Below, one piece after another: positions 6,437-14,126 of a stretch of 18,886 nucleotides of DNA. The notes below the pieces were generated by a model that was not told the origin of the DNA, ran no database searches, and saw only the letters and a program-made list of their open reading frames with translations. Each line of letters opens with the position of its first letter. The first letter of the stretch is position 1. A program made the translations under genes and the position numbers. Source of the DNA: Anaerolineaceae bacterium (GTDB lineage: Bacteria > Chloroflexota > Anaerolineae > JAAYZQ01); assembly GCA_012514775.1 (NCBI GenBank), contig JAAYZQ010000020.1, positions 1 to 18,886 on the forward strand, written 5' to 3'.

Positions 6437-7145
6437 TCTGGAAGGTCGGGTCATCGTCGTCACCGGCGGTGCCCGGGGCCTGGGCGCCGCGATCTGCCAG
6501 ACGCTCTCCGAGGCGGGGGCCGACGTTGTCCTGGCGGACCTGCGCCAGGAGCAAGCCAGGGCCACGGCCGGAGAGATCGGCCGCCGGGCCAGCGCCTACG
6601 GGCTGGACGTCACCGACGAGAAGCAGGTGCAGCACGCCCTCGAGTCGGTCTTTGAGGCGCGCGGGCGCCTGGATGGGGTGATCAACAACGCCGGCATCGA
6701 CGTCACCCTGCCCATCGAGGAGCTGAGCGTCGACCAGTGGGATAGCGTTCTGGCCGTGAACCTGCGGGGACCTTTCCTGGTGGCCAAGTATGCCTTTCCG
6801 CTCCTCAAGCGGCAGGGAGGGGGGCACATTGTCAATATCGTGTCCACCGCCGCCCTGCGCGCCTGGGCCAACGCGTCGGCCTATCACGCCAGCAAGTGGG
6901 GCCTCCTGGGGCTGAGCCATGCCCTCCACGTCGAGGGCCGGCCCCACGGCATCAAGGTCACGGCCGTCATTGCCGGCGGGATGCGCACGCCGTTTCTCAT
7001 GGACCGTTTCCCCGACATCGACCCCGACCTGCTCCAGGATCCGCGCAACGTCGCCGAGACCGTGCGACACGTCCTCACTGTTCCCCGGGAATCGGTCATT
7101 CCCGAGGTCATGGTCTTGCCCATGCGCGAGACGTCGTGGCCGTGA
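6429..7145 (+). CDS. Classical short-chain dehydrogenase/reductase (SDR)
   Basis: A 238-residue cytosolic oxidoreductase. The ATG at 6429 follows GGAAAGGAG and overlaps the previous stop; longer in-frame sequence upstream lies within the GmhA domain. TGGARGLG (12-19) is the cofactor loop. Asp37 at the end of the second strand favours NAD(H) over NADP(H). NNAG is at 86-89 and the catalytic Ser139, Tyr152 and Lys156 (YHASK) are intact. The substrate is unknown. Its place between GmhA and GmhB suggests a nucleotide- or phospho-heptose, or another sugar of the pathway. It is a classical SDR, not the extended type of the heptose epimerase HldD, so I do not call it HldD. The substrate-binding C-terminus is short, and ends soon after a PEVMVLPMRETSW segment. 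Confidence 0.88.
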   Translation: MADLEGRVIVVTGGARGLGAAICQTLSEAGADVVLADLRQEQARATAGEIGRRASAYGLDVTDEKQVQHALESVFEARGRLDGVINNAGIDVTLPIEELSVDQWDSVLAVNLRGPFLVAKYAFPLLKRQGGGHIVNIVSTAALRAWANASAYHASKWGLLGLSHALHVEGRPHGIKVTAVIAGGMRTPFLMDRFPDIDPDLLQDPRNVAETVRHVLTVPRESVIPEVMVLPMRETSWP

Positions 7146-7159
7146 GGGTGCATTGCCGT

Positions 7160-7840
7160 ATGTCCAGACGAGCCGTTTTCTTGGACAAGGACGGTACGCT
7201 GATTCAGGACGTGGCCTACAACGTCGACCCTGCTCGCATACGCCTGCTGCCGGGCGCCGTCGAGGGTCTGCGGCGCCTGCACCGGGCGGGCTACCTGCTC
7301 ATCGTCGTCACCAACCAGTCGGGTGTCGCCCGGGGTCGATTCTCAGAAGCTGCCCTGGGGGGCGTCGCTCAACGCCTGCGCCAGCTTCTGGCGCCGGCCG
7401 GCGTGCCCCTGGCTGGTTTTTACTACTGCCCCCACCATCCGGAGGGGATCGTACCAGAGTATGCCATCGAATGTGCCTGTCGCAAGCCGGAGCCGGGCCT
7501 CGTCACCCGGGCGGCCAGGGAACACGGCCTCGATCTGGTGCGTTGCTGGCTCATCGGCGACATTCTCGACGACGTCGAGGCCGGCAACCGGGCAGGCTGC
7601 CGGACCATCCTCCTGGACAACGGGGGCGAAACCGAGTGGGTCCCTGGCCCACATCGCCTCCCCCATTACGTGGCTGCCGACCTGCGCCAGGCCTCGGACA
7701 TCATCTCGGCCGTGGATGCGGGTCGCAGCCCGGGCGCTTCTTCCAATCTCTGCCTTTTCCGACACCGTGCCCTGGGAGCCGGCGCCCCCATCGAGGACGG
7801 ATCGTGGAGGCCGAATCTGAAGGAGCAAGTGCATGAATGA
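7160..7840 (+). CDS. gmhB: D-glycero-beta-D-manno-heptose-1,7-bisphosphate 7-phosphatase
   Basis: HAD-family phosphatase of 226 residues that removes the 7-phosphate of heptose bisphosphate, between the two HldE steps. Motif I is DKDGTL (9-14, nucleophile Asp9 and acid/base Asp11), motif II TNQSG (51-55), motif III Lys109 in CRKP and motif IV GDILDD (133-138). The GmhB zinc loop is complete: C90-x-H92, then C105-x-C107. Family members are usually about 180-190 residues; here an extra tail (about 187-226) carries the ribosome binding site and overlaps the hldE start by 8 bp. I chose ATG 7160. In-frame GTG codons at 7142 and 7148 are alternatives, because no strong ribosome binding site precedes the ATG. 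Anomer preference is inferred from the HldE partner. Confidence 0.9.
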   Translation: MSRRAVFLDKDGTLIQDVAYNVDPARIRLLPGAVEGLRRLHRAGYLLIVVTNQSGVARGRFSEAALGGVAQRLRQLLAPAGVPLAGFYYCPHHPEGIVPEYAIECACRKPEPGLVTRAAREHGLDLVRCWLIGDILDDVEAGNRAGCRTILLDNGGETEWVPGPHRLPHYVAADLRQASDIISAVDAGRSPGASSNLCLFRHRALGAGAPIEDGSWRPNLKEQVHE

Positions 7841-9329
7841 CAAGCTGTTAAAGGTGGTGGACCGTTTCGCCGGACTACGCGTGGGCGTTATCGGCGAAGC
7901 CATGCTCGACGTCTATACCGAGGGCGACGTATCGCGCATCTGCCGCGAGGCGCCCGTGCCCGTCGTGACCGTCTCCGAGGAACGTGCCGTGCCGGGTGGC
8001 GCGGCCAACACCGCCGCCAACCTCGTCAGCCTCGGCGCCCGGCCCCGCTTCCTGTCGGTGGTGGGCGACGATTACGAGGCCAGGATGCTGATGCGCGCGC
8101 TGCAGGCAGCGGGCGTTCCCACCCGTGACCTGCTGGTCCATCCCCGGCGCCGCACGCTGGTCAAGAGGCGCATCATCGGCGCGGGCCAGATGCTGCTCCG
8201 CGTCGACGTCGGCGACGTCGAGGCCGTCAACGGGTCGCTGGAACGCGCCCTCCTGGAACGCATGCATTCCCTCTTTGAAGAATCGGACCTGATCGTCGTG
8301 TCGGACTATGGCTACGGCATCATGACGCCAACCCTCATCGCCGCCCTGGCCGCCTGCCAGCGGTCGATGCCCCGGGTCCTCGTCGTCGATTCCAAGGACC
8401 TGGCGCTCTACCAGGACGTGGGCGTCACCGTGGCCAAGCCCAACTATGCGGAGGCCCTGCGCCTGCTGGGGCGCGAGGTGGCCGAGCCGAACGAGGACCG
8501 CCTGGCCCTGATGCACCTGAACGGCCAGAAGCTGCTGGAGGTGACCGGCGCCGAGATCGTGGCCCTCACCCTGGATCGCGATGGGGCCATCATCTTTGAG
8601 GTGGGCGGCGAGCCGCACCAGACCTACGCCGAGCCCAGGCCCAACTCCCACGCCTCGGGCGCCGGCGACACGTTCGTCAGCGCCTTTGGCCTGGCCCTGG
8701 CTGCCGGCGCCCACACCCACGCCGCCGCCGAGCTGGCGTCGGCTGCCACTGCCCTCGTCGTCGAGCGGAACGGCACCACCACCTGCTCCGCCGTCGAGCT
8801 GCGAGACTTCTTGTCTTCCATCGACAAGCACGTTCAGGACCTGGACCTGCTGCGGGCCAGGATGGACCTTTACCGGCGCCAGGGCAAGCGCCTGGTGTTC
8901 ACCAATGGCTGCTTTGACATCCTGCACCGCGGCCACATCGCCTACCTCAATCGCGCCAAGGAACAGGGAGACATCCTCGTGGTGGGGGTCAATTCCGACG
9001 CCAGCGTCGCCCGTCTCAAGGGGCCGGAGCGGCCCATCAACACGTTGGAGGATCGCATCCAGGTACTGGCCGCCCTGAGCTGCATCGACCACCTCGTGCC
9101 CTTCGAGGAGGACACGCCCGAGAACCTGCTCCGCGTCGTCCGTCCCGACGTGTTCGTCAAGGGCGGGGACTATACACGCGAGACGCTGCCCGAAGCGCCC
9201 CTGGTCGAGGCCCTCGGCGGCCGGGTCGAGATCCTGCCCTACATCCAGGACCGCTCGACGTCGCTCATCATCGAGCGCATCCGCCAGACCTGCTGCGAGC
9301 AGGCCGAGGGCCAGCTGCAAGTGGCCTGA
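7833..9329 (+). CDS. hldE: Bifunctional heptose-7-phosphate kinase / heptose-1-phosphate adenylyltransferase
   Basis: A 498-residue two-domain cytosolic enzyme, about the usual length for HldE (RfaE). Residues 1-325 are a PfkB/ribokinase fold: GGAANTAANL (55-64) binds the sugar and SGAGDTF (275-281) holds the catalytic Asp279. This half phosphorylates heptose-7-phosphate at O1. Residues 350-485 are a cytidylyltransferase-like domain with TNGCFDILHRGH (357-368, the HxGH signature), VNSDASVARLKG (386-397), KGGDY (443-447) and RSTSLIIERI (474-483). This half adds AMP to give ADP-D-glycero-beta-D-manno-heptose. The ribosome binding site GAAGGAG lies in the upstream gene's tail. With GmhA (fused, at 4451) and GmhB it completes the ADP-heptose pathway up to the D,D form. 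Confidence 0.95.
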   Translation: MNDKLLKVVDRFAGLRVGVIGEAMLDVYTEGDVSRICREAPVPVVTVSEERAVPGGAANTAANLVSLGARPRFLSVVGDDYEARMLMRALQAAGVPTRDLLVHPRRRTLVKRRIIGAGQMLLRVDVGDVEAVNGSLERALLERMHSLFEESDLIVVSDYGYGIMTPTLIAALAACQRSMPRVLVVDSKDLALYQDVGVTVAKPNYAEALRLLGREVAEPNEDRLALMHLNGQKLLEVTGAEIVALTLDRDGAIIFEVGGEPHQTYAEPRPNSHASGAGDTFVSAFGLALAAGAHTHAAAELASAATALVVERNGTTTCSAVELRDFLSSIDKHVQDLDLLRARMDLYRRQGKRLVFTNGCFDILHRGHIAYLNRAKEQGDILVVGVNSDASVARLKGPERPINTLEDRIQVLAALSCIDHLVPFEEDTPENLLRVVRPDVFVKGGDYTRETLPEAPLVEALGGRVEILPYIQDRSTSLIIERIRQTCCEQAEGQLQVA

Positions 9330-9347
9330 GCGAGCGATGATCGAGCC

Positions 9348-10469
9348 ATGAACGAGACGACTGCTCGCCCCGCCGGGCCCGGTCCTGACGACGGCTGGGA
9401 GAGGGCCGAAAAGGTTCTCTGCGTCCGGCTCGACACCCTGGGTGACGTGCTGATGACCACGCCTGCCATTCGCGCCGTCAAGTTGTCGCGGCCGGGGCGG
9501 CACGTCACCCTGCTGACCGCCGGGCGAGGGACCTCCGTGGCCCGGCTGGTGCCCGAGATCGACCAGGTCATCACCTACGACGCGCCCTGGATGAAGGCCA
9601 CGCCTCCCCGGCTCGACAGCCGGCCGGAGTACGAGATGGCCAGCCGCCTGCGGCAGGAGGGCTTTGACGCGGCGATCATCTTTACCGTCTACAGCCAGAA
9701 TCCTCTGCCCTCGGCCTTCTTGTGCTACCTGGCCGGCATCCCGCTGCGCCTGGCCCACTGCCGCGAGAACCCCTACCAGCTTCTCACCACCTGGGTGCCC
9801 GAGACCGAGCCCGAAAACGGCACGCGCCACGAGGTCCGCCGGCAGTTGGACCTGGTGGCCGCCGCCGGCTACGAGACACGCGAGGAAGGGCTGTCGGTGG
9901 CGGTGCCGCCCGGCGCCCGCGAGCGCGCCTGCCAGATCCTGGCCGAGGCGGGCGTCGACCCGGCCCGGCCGTGGGTGGTCATCCATCCCGGCGCCAGCGC
10001 GCCTTCCCGCCGCTACCCGCCCGGGAGCTTTGCCCGCGCGGCCCGCGCCCTGGTCCTCGACCACGGCTTCCAGGTGGTCTGGACGGGCAAGGGCGAGGGG
10101 GACCTGGTGGCCGGCATTCAGGCGGCAGCAGGAGCGCCCACGGTGAGCCTCGTCGACCGCCTGAACCTGGGCGAGTTGGCGGCGCTCCTGTCCCTGGCGC
10201 CCCTCCTCATCAGCAATAACAGCGGCCCGGTGCACCTGGCCGCAGCCGTGGGCACGCCCGTGGTGGACCTTTACGCCTTGACCAACCCGCAGCACACGCC
10301 CTGGGCGGTGCCTCACCGCCTGCTCTACCACGACGTGCCGTGCAAGTACTGCTACAAGTCGGTGTGTCCCCTGGTCCACAACAACTGCCTTCGCCTCGTG
10401 ACGCCCGGCTCCGTGGTGGAAGCGGCCCTCGACCTCCTGGCCGAGACGCGGGACGGGGGAGCGCCATGA
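9348..10469 (+). CDS. GT9-family (heptosyltransferase-like) glycosyltransferase with C-terminal cysteine cluster
   Basis: A 373-residue GT-B transferase directly after hldE, so ADP-heptose is the most likely donor. LGDVLMTTP (31-39) keeps the catalytic Asp, IHPGA is at 211-215, and the donor-site motif reads SNNSGPVHLAAA (288-299). The acceptor domain has GFDAAIIFTVYSQ (104-116), the same subtype as the genes at 2920 and 17097 and different from the QMH subtype at 1833, 16030 and 18233. Near the C-terminus four cysteines are spaced C331-x2-C334-x4-C339-x6-C346. Similar clusters occur in a number of GT9 proteins; a metal site or structural role is possible. The N-terminal 20 residues are Pro/Gly-rich and probably disordered. 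The next gene overlaps by 4 bp. Confidence 0.9.
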   Translation: MNETTARPAGPGPDDGWERAEKVLCVRLDTLGDVLMTTPAIRAVKLSRPGRHVTLLTAGRGTSVARLVPEIDQVITYDAPWMKATPPRLDSRPEYEMASRLRQEGFDAAIIFTVYSQNPLPSAFLCYLAGIPLRLAHCRENPYQLLTTWVPETEPENGTRHEVRRQLDLVAAAGYETREEGLSVAVPPGARERACQILAEAGVDPARPWVVIHPGASAPSRRYPPGSFARAARALVLDHGFQVVWTGKGEGDLVAGIQAAAGAPTVSLVDRLNLGELAALLSLAPLLISNNSGPVHLAAAVGTPVVDLYALTNPQHTPWAVPHRLLYHDVPCKYCYKSVCPLVHNNCLRLVTPGSVVEAALDLLAETRDGGAP

Positions 10470-11278
10470 GCCCGGCCGTCGACGTGCTGATCCCCACCTA
10501 TCACCGGCCGGCCGCCCTGGCGGTGACCCTCGCCAGCCTGGCCGCCCAGGACATGGCCGACTGGCGAGCCATCATCTCGGACCAGAGCCGGCACCCGAGC
10601 GACACCTGTACCGGCGAGGTGGCCGCCGTGCTCCGCGTCCTGCGCCTCCACGGCCACAGCGTCAAGGTCCACAGGCACCTGCCCCGGCGGGGCATGGCCG
10701 AGCAGCGCCAGTTTCTCCTGGATCGTGCGGAGGCGCCCTATGCTCTCTTCCTGGACGACGACTGCTTCCTGGAGCCCTTTGTCCTGGGGCTGATGCTGCG
10801 CGTCATCCGCCACGAACGCTGCGGGTTCGTGGGCAGCGCCGTCATCGGCCTCAGTTACGTGGACGACGTGCGGCCCCACGAGCAGGCCGTGGAGCTGTGG
10901 CAGGGCCCCGTGGAGCCCGAAGTGGTCGAGCCCGGCCTGACGGCCTGGGAGCGCTGGCCCCTCCACAACGCCGCCAATCTCTACCACGTGCAGCAGCGCC
11001 TGGGCGCCACGCCGGAGCACCCTCTGCGCTACAAGGTGGCCTGGGTCGGAGGCTGTGTGCTGTACGACACCCAGAAGCTGCGCGACGTGGGCGGCTATGG
11101 CTTCTGGCAGGAGTTGGGCCCCCATCACAGCGGCGAGGACGTCCTGGCTCAACTGCGTGTCATGGCCCGTTACGGTGGCTGTGGCATCATGCCCTCGGGG
11201 GTCTATCACCAGGAGCTGCCGACCACCATCCCGGACCGCCGTCAGGACGCGCCGAAAGTCTTGACCGTCCAACCCTGA
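10466..11278 (+). CDS. GT2-family glycosyltransferase
   Basis: A 270-residue GT-A glycosyltransferase with no transmembrane segment. VDVLIPTYHRP (5-15) is the family's N-terminal strand and loop, LDDDCF (96-101) holds the metal-binding DxD, and HSGED (221-225) is the likely position of the catalytic acid residues late in the domain. ATG 10466 overlaps the previous stop in ATGA. The protein is a clear paralogue of the GT2 at 15124, sharing AAQDxAD, SDQSxHP, AEQR, DDVRP and GPVEPE segments along its length. The two flank the carbamoyltransferase, a third GT2 and the radical SAM gene. Donor and acceptor are unknown. Confidence 0.88.
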   Translation: MSPAVDVLIPTYHRPAALAVTLASLAAQDMADWRAIISDQSRHPSDTCTGEVAAVLRVLRLHGHSVKVHRHLPRRGMAEQRQFLLDRAEAPYALFLDDDCFLEPFVLGLMLRVIRHERCGFVGSAVIGLSYVDDVRPHEQAVELWQGPVEPEVVEPGLTAWERWPLHNAANLYHVQQRLGATPEHPLRYKVAWVGGCVLYDTQKLRDVGGYGFWQELGPHHSGEDVLAQLRVMARYGGCGIMPSGVYHQELPTTIPDRRQDAPKVLTVQP

Positions 11279-11293
11279 AAGGAGGAACCCATC

Positions 11294-13039
11294 GTGTTTA
11301 CCCTTGGCATCAACGCCGCTTTTCACGACCCGGCCGCCTGCCTGGTGCAGGACGGGCAGGTGATCGCCGCTGCCGAAGAGGAGCGCTTCACGCGCATCAA
11401 GCACGGCAAGCGGCCCGTGCCTTTTTCCACCTATGAGCTGCCCTTTCACGCCATCGATTACTGCCTGCGGGAGGCAGGCATCAACCTGGCCGACGTGGAT
11501 CACGTCGCCTATTCCTTCGACCCCTTCCTGCTCCTGGGGCGCTACAGCGGCCGGGAAACCATCTGCCTGCCCCTGGAGCCCAGCGCCCACCCCACGCCCG
11601 AAGAGTGGGAGTCGGGCTGGGACCCGCTGTTCCTGTCGTCCATCGTCAACGCTCCGCGGCACCTGGTGGGCGGCGTGCCTCACCACCTGCAGGCGCGCTT
11701 TCGCGACCTGCGGCGCAACGGCCACTATACCTTTCAATGGCACTTTGTGCGGCATCACGTCGCCCACGCCGCCAGCGCGTTCTACCCCTCTCCTTTCGAG
11801 AGGGCGGCGATCATGACCCTGGACGGCCGCGGCGAGCGGGCGACCACGACCCTGGGCCGCGGGCACGGCACGACCATCGAGCACCTGGCGCAGGTGAACT
11901 CGCCCCACTCCCTGGGGTTCCTGTACGAGCACGTCACCGACTACCTGGGCTTTCTGCACTCCTCCGACGAGTACAAGATCATGGCCCTGGCCTCCTACGG
12001 CCGGCCCGACTTTGTCGACGAGATGCGCGGCATGGTCCATCTCACCGGCGACGGCGGCTACTTCCTGGACGACACGAGCCTGGAGGCATTGGAGCGGCGC
12101 TTTGGCCCCCGCCGGCGGCGGGGAGGCCCCTTTGAGCAGCGACACTATGACCTGGCCTACGCCGTGCAGGTTGTCCTGGAAGAAACCGTCCTGGGGCTGG
12201 CCCTCTGGCTGCACGGCGCCACCGGCGAGGAAAACCTGTGCCTGTCGGGCGGCGTGGCCTTGAACTGTGTCATGAACGCCCGCCTGCGCGACGAGGGCCC
12301 CTTCCGCCGCATATGGGTACAGCCCGCCGCCGGCGACGCCGGCACGGCCCTGGGCGCGGCCCTGTGGGTGGATCAGGAACAGAGCGGCCGCGCCGAGAGG
12401 TTGTATCGCATGGATCACGCCTTCCTGGGCCCGGCCTACGACGACGACGAGATCGAGGAGTTCTTGCAGTGGTCCAAGCTGCCCTACCGGCGGTCGACGG
12501 ACGTCGTCCAGGAGGCGGCGGATCTCCTGGCGGCGGACAAGATCGTGGGCTGGTTCAGCGGCCGCCTGGAGTTCGGGCCGCGGGCGCTGGGCGCCCGCTC
12601 CATGCTGGCCTCGCCCATCCCCGACTGGATGCAGGATCGCCTGAACGACATCAAGGGCCGCGAGGAGTTTCGGCCCGTGGCGCCCGTGGTGCTGGAAGAG
12701 GAGGCCGGCCGCTGGTTCCGGGGCGCCGAAGCCTCGCCCTTCATGCTCTTTGTCTACGACGTCCTGCCCGAGTGCGCCGGCCGCATCCCGGCCGTGCGCC
12801 ACGTGGACGGCACGGCCCGCATCCAGACCATCAACCGCGACCAGCACCCGGCCTATTACGATCTGCTGAAGGCCTTCGAGGCCCGCACCGGCGTGCCCGT
12901 CCTGGTCAATACCTCGTTCAACACCCGGGGCGAGCCCATCGTCTGCTCGCCCCGCGACGCCGTGGAGTGTTTCTGGTCTTCGCCCATGGACGCCCTCGTC
13001 ATTGGCTCCTTTATCCTGGAAAAGGAGGGTAACTGCTGA
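11294..13039 (+). CDS. O-carbamoyltransferase, NodU/CmcH/TobZ family
   Basis: A 581-residue enzyme of a family that transfers a carbamoyl group from carbamoyl phosphate, via carbamoyl-AMP, to a hydroxyl of a sugar or other natural product. GTG 11294 follows AAAGGAGGAA. The N-terminal Kae1/TsaD-like domain (about 1-390) has His11 in AAFHDPAACLV, HHVAH (154-158), Asp177 in TLDGRG, SGG (318-320) and Asp348 in AAGDAG, matching the metal- and nucleotide-binding positions known from TobZ. The C-terminal domain has EFGPRALGARSM (426-437) and NTSFNTRGEP (539-548), where carbamoyl phosphate is handled. Length is typical. In an ADP-heptose operon the likely target is a heptose or another sugar of the glycan, as for the P. 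aeruginosa inner-core carbamoyltransferase WapO; the exact hydroxyl cannot be told. Confidence 0.93.
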   Translation: MFTLGINAAFHDPAACLVQDGQVIAAAEEERFTRIKHGKRPVPFSTYELPFHAIDYCLREAGINLADVDHVAYSFDPFLLLGRYSGRETICLPLEPSAHPTPEEWESGWDPLFLSSIVNAPRHLVGGVPHHLQARFRDLRRNGHYTFQWHFVRHHVAHAASAFYPSPFERAAIMTLDGRGERATTTLGRGHGTTIEHLAQVNSPHSLGFLYEHVTDYLGFLHSSDEYKIMALASYGRPDFVDEMRGMVHLTGDGGYFLDDTSLEALERRFGPRRRRGGPFEQRHYDLAYAVQVVLEETVLGLALWLHGATGEENLCLSGGVALNCVMNARLRDEGPFRRIWVQPAAGDAGTALGAALWVDQEQSGRAERLYRMDHAFLGPAYDDDEIEEFLQWSKLPYRRSTDVVQEAADLLAADKIVGWFSGRLEFGPRALGARSMLASPIPDWMQDRLNDIKGREEFRPVAPVVLEEEAGRWFRGAEASPFMLFVYDVLPECAGRIPAVRHVDGTARIQTINRDQHPAYYDLLKAFEARTGVPVLVNTSFNTRGEPIVCSPRDAVECFWSSPMDALVIGSFILEKEGNC

Positions 13040-14031
13040 TGCCGATACGCGTCTCGGTGGTCGTGCCCACCCGTAACCGGCCCCACCTGCTGGGCCGCTG
13101 CCTGGCGGCGCTGCAAAACCAGGACCTGGACCCCGCCGAGTACGAGATCATCATCGCCGACGACGGCGCCGGCAGCGGCAACGACACGCGGCACCTGGTG
13201 GAAGAGTGCGCTCGCGTGGAGGGCGGCCCGGGCGTCCGCTACCTGCCCCTGGCCGAGCAGCGGGGGCCGGCCGCGGCCCGAAACGCCGGCTGGCGGGCCG
13301 CCCGTGGGGCAGTCGTCGCCTTTACCGACGACGACTGCGTGCCCACGCCCGGCTGGCTGCGGGCCGGCCTGGAGGCCTTTTACGACGGCGTGGCAGGGGC
13401 ATCGGGCCGGGTGGTGGTGCCGCTGCCCCCTCGCCCCACCGACTACGAGTTGAACGCCGGCGGTCTCGACCGCTCCGAGTTCGTGACCGCCAGTTGCTTC
13501 TACCGGCGCGACGCCCTGCAGTTGGCCGGTGGCTTTGACGAGCGCTTTGGACAGGCGTGGCGAGAGGACAGCGATCTGTGGTTCACGATCCTGGAGCGGC
13601 TGAACGGCGACGGGCACCTGCGGCTGGTACACGCCCCCGACGCCCTCGTCGTCCATCCCGTTCGCCCCGCGCCATGGGGCATCAGCCTGCGCCAGCAGCG
13701 CAAGAGCATGTACAATGCCCTGCTCTACAAGAAGCATCCGCGTCTCTACCGCCAGCGGTTCGGCCCGGTGACGCCCTGGAGCTACTATGGCACCGTCGTC
13801 TCGGCCCTGGCCGCCGTGGGCGCCCTGGCCGCCGGCAAGCGGCGCCTGGCCCGGGTCGCGGGCCTGGCCTGGGCGCTCCTCACCGGCAGATTCTTTTTGA
13901 AGCGCCTGCGGGGCACGTCGCGCCGGCCGGGTCACCTGCTGGAGATGGCCGTCACGTCGCCTCTCCTCCCGTTCTTGTCCATCTACTGGCGGCTTCGCGG
14001 CGCGGTCAGGTTCAGGGTGCCCTTCCTGTGA
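13039..14031 (+). CDS. GT2-family glycosyltransferase with hydrophobic C-terminal tail
   Basis: A 330-residue GT-A glycosyltransferase. RVSVVVPTRNRP (4-15) opens the fold, AFTDDDCVP (94-102) has the DxD metal site, and REDSDLW (175-181) is the typical ED acid/base region. After residue 245 there are two hydrophobic segments (about 249-266 and 302-317) separated by an Arg/Lys-rich stretch, which suggests membrane association. Its ATG shares one base with the carbamoyltransferase stop, and an AAGGAGG ribosome binding site lies within that gene's end, so translation is coupled. It is more like classic rhamnosyl- or hexosyl-type GT2 proteins than like the 10466/15124 pair. The donor is unknown. 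Confidence 0.88.
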   Translation: MPIRVSVVVPTRNRPHLLGRCLAALQNQDLDPAEYEIIIADDGAGSGNDTRHLVEECARVEGGPGVRYLPLAEQRGPAAARNAGWRAARGAVVAFTDDDCVPTPGWLRAGLEAFYDGVAGASGRVVVPLPPRPTDYELNAGGLDRSEFVTASCFYRRDALQLAGGFDERFGQAWREDSDLWFTILERLNGDGHLRLVHAPDALVVHPVRPAPWGISLRQQRKSMYNALLYKKHPRLYRQRFGPVTPWSYYGTVVSALAAVGALAAGKRRLARVAGLAWALLTGRFFLKRLRGTSRRPGHLLEMAVTSPLLPFLSIYWRLRGAVRFRVPFL

Positions 14032-14045
14032 GGCCCGGTGGGGAT

Positions 14046-14099
14046 GCCCGTACAATCGTTGACGACGCGGGCTGCCTGCCGGTTGCCGAACGGGCAGGC
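14046..14099. repeat. Two short hairpins in the gap before the radical SAM gene
   Basis: In the 95-bp gap, GCCCG (14046-14050) can pair with CGGGC (14068-14072). Directly after it GCCTGCC (14074-14080) pairs with GGCAGGC (14093-14099), with an inner GTT/AAC extension around a GCCG loop. No run of U follows, so it is not a typical rho-independent terminator. It may be a processing or stabilising element or a partial attenuator inside the operon. Confidence 0.35.
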
Positions 14100-14126
14100 C
14101 GCTCGCCTGGATAAGGAACAGAAGAC

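Noticed and set aside
6429..7145. The SDR as the ADP-heptose epimerase HldD
   Set aside because: HldD is an extended SDR of about 310 residues with a substrate domain. This 238-residue protein has classical SDR motifs and length.
7875..10379. Very long minus-strand open frame (834 codons) opposite hldE and the GT9 gene
   Set aside because: It is antisense to two genes with full family motifs. Its protein is rich in Gly, Val, Asp and His in the pattern typical of the complement of GC-rich codons, with no recognisable domain.
10352..12847. Second very long minus-strand open frame (831 codons) opposite the GT2 and carbamoyltransferase genes
   Set aside because: Same reason: a shadow of strongly GC-biased coding sequence, with no domain or ribosome binding site support.
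14074..14099. Rho-independent terminator
   Set aside because: The stem is followed by CGCTCGCC rather than a U-run, and the genes downstream continue the same gene set.
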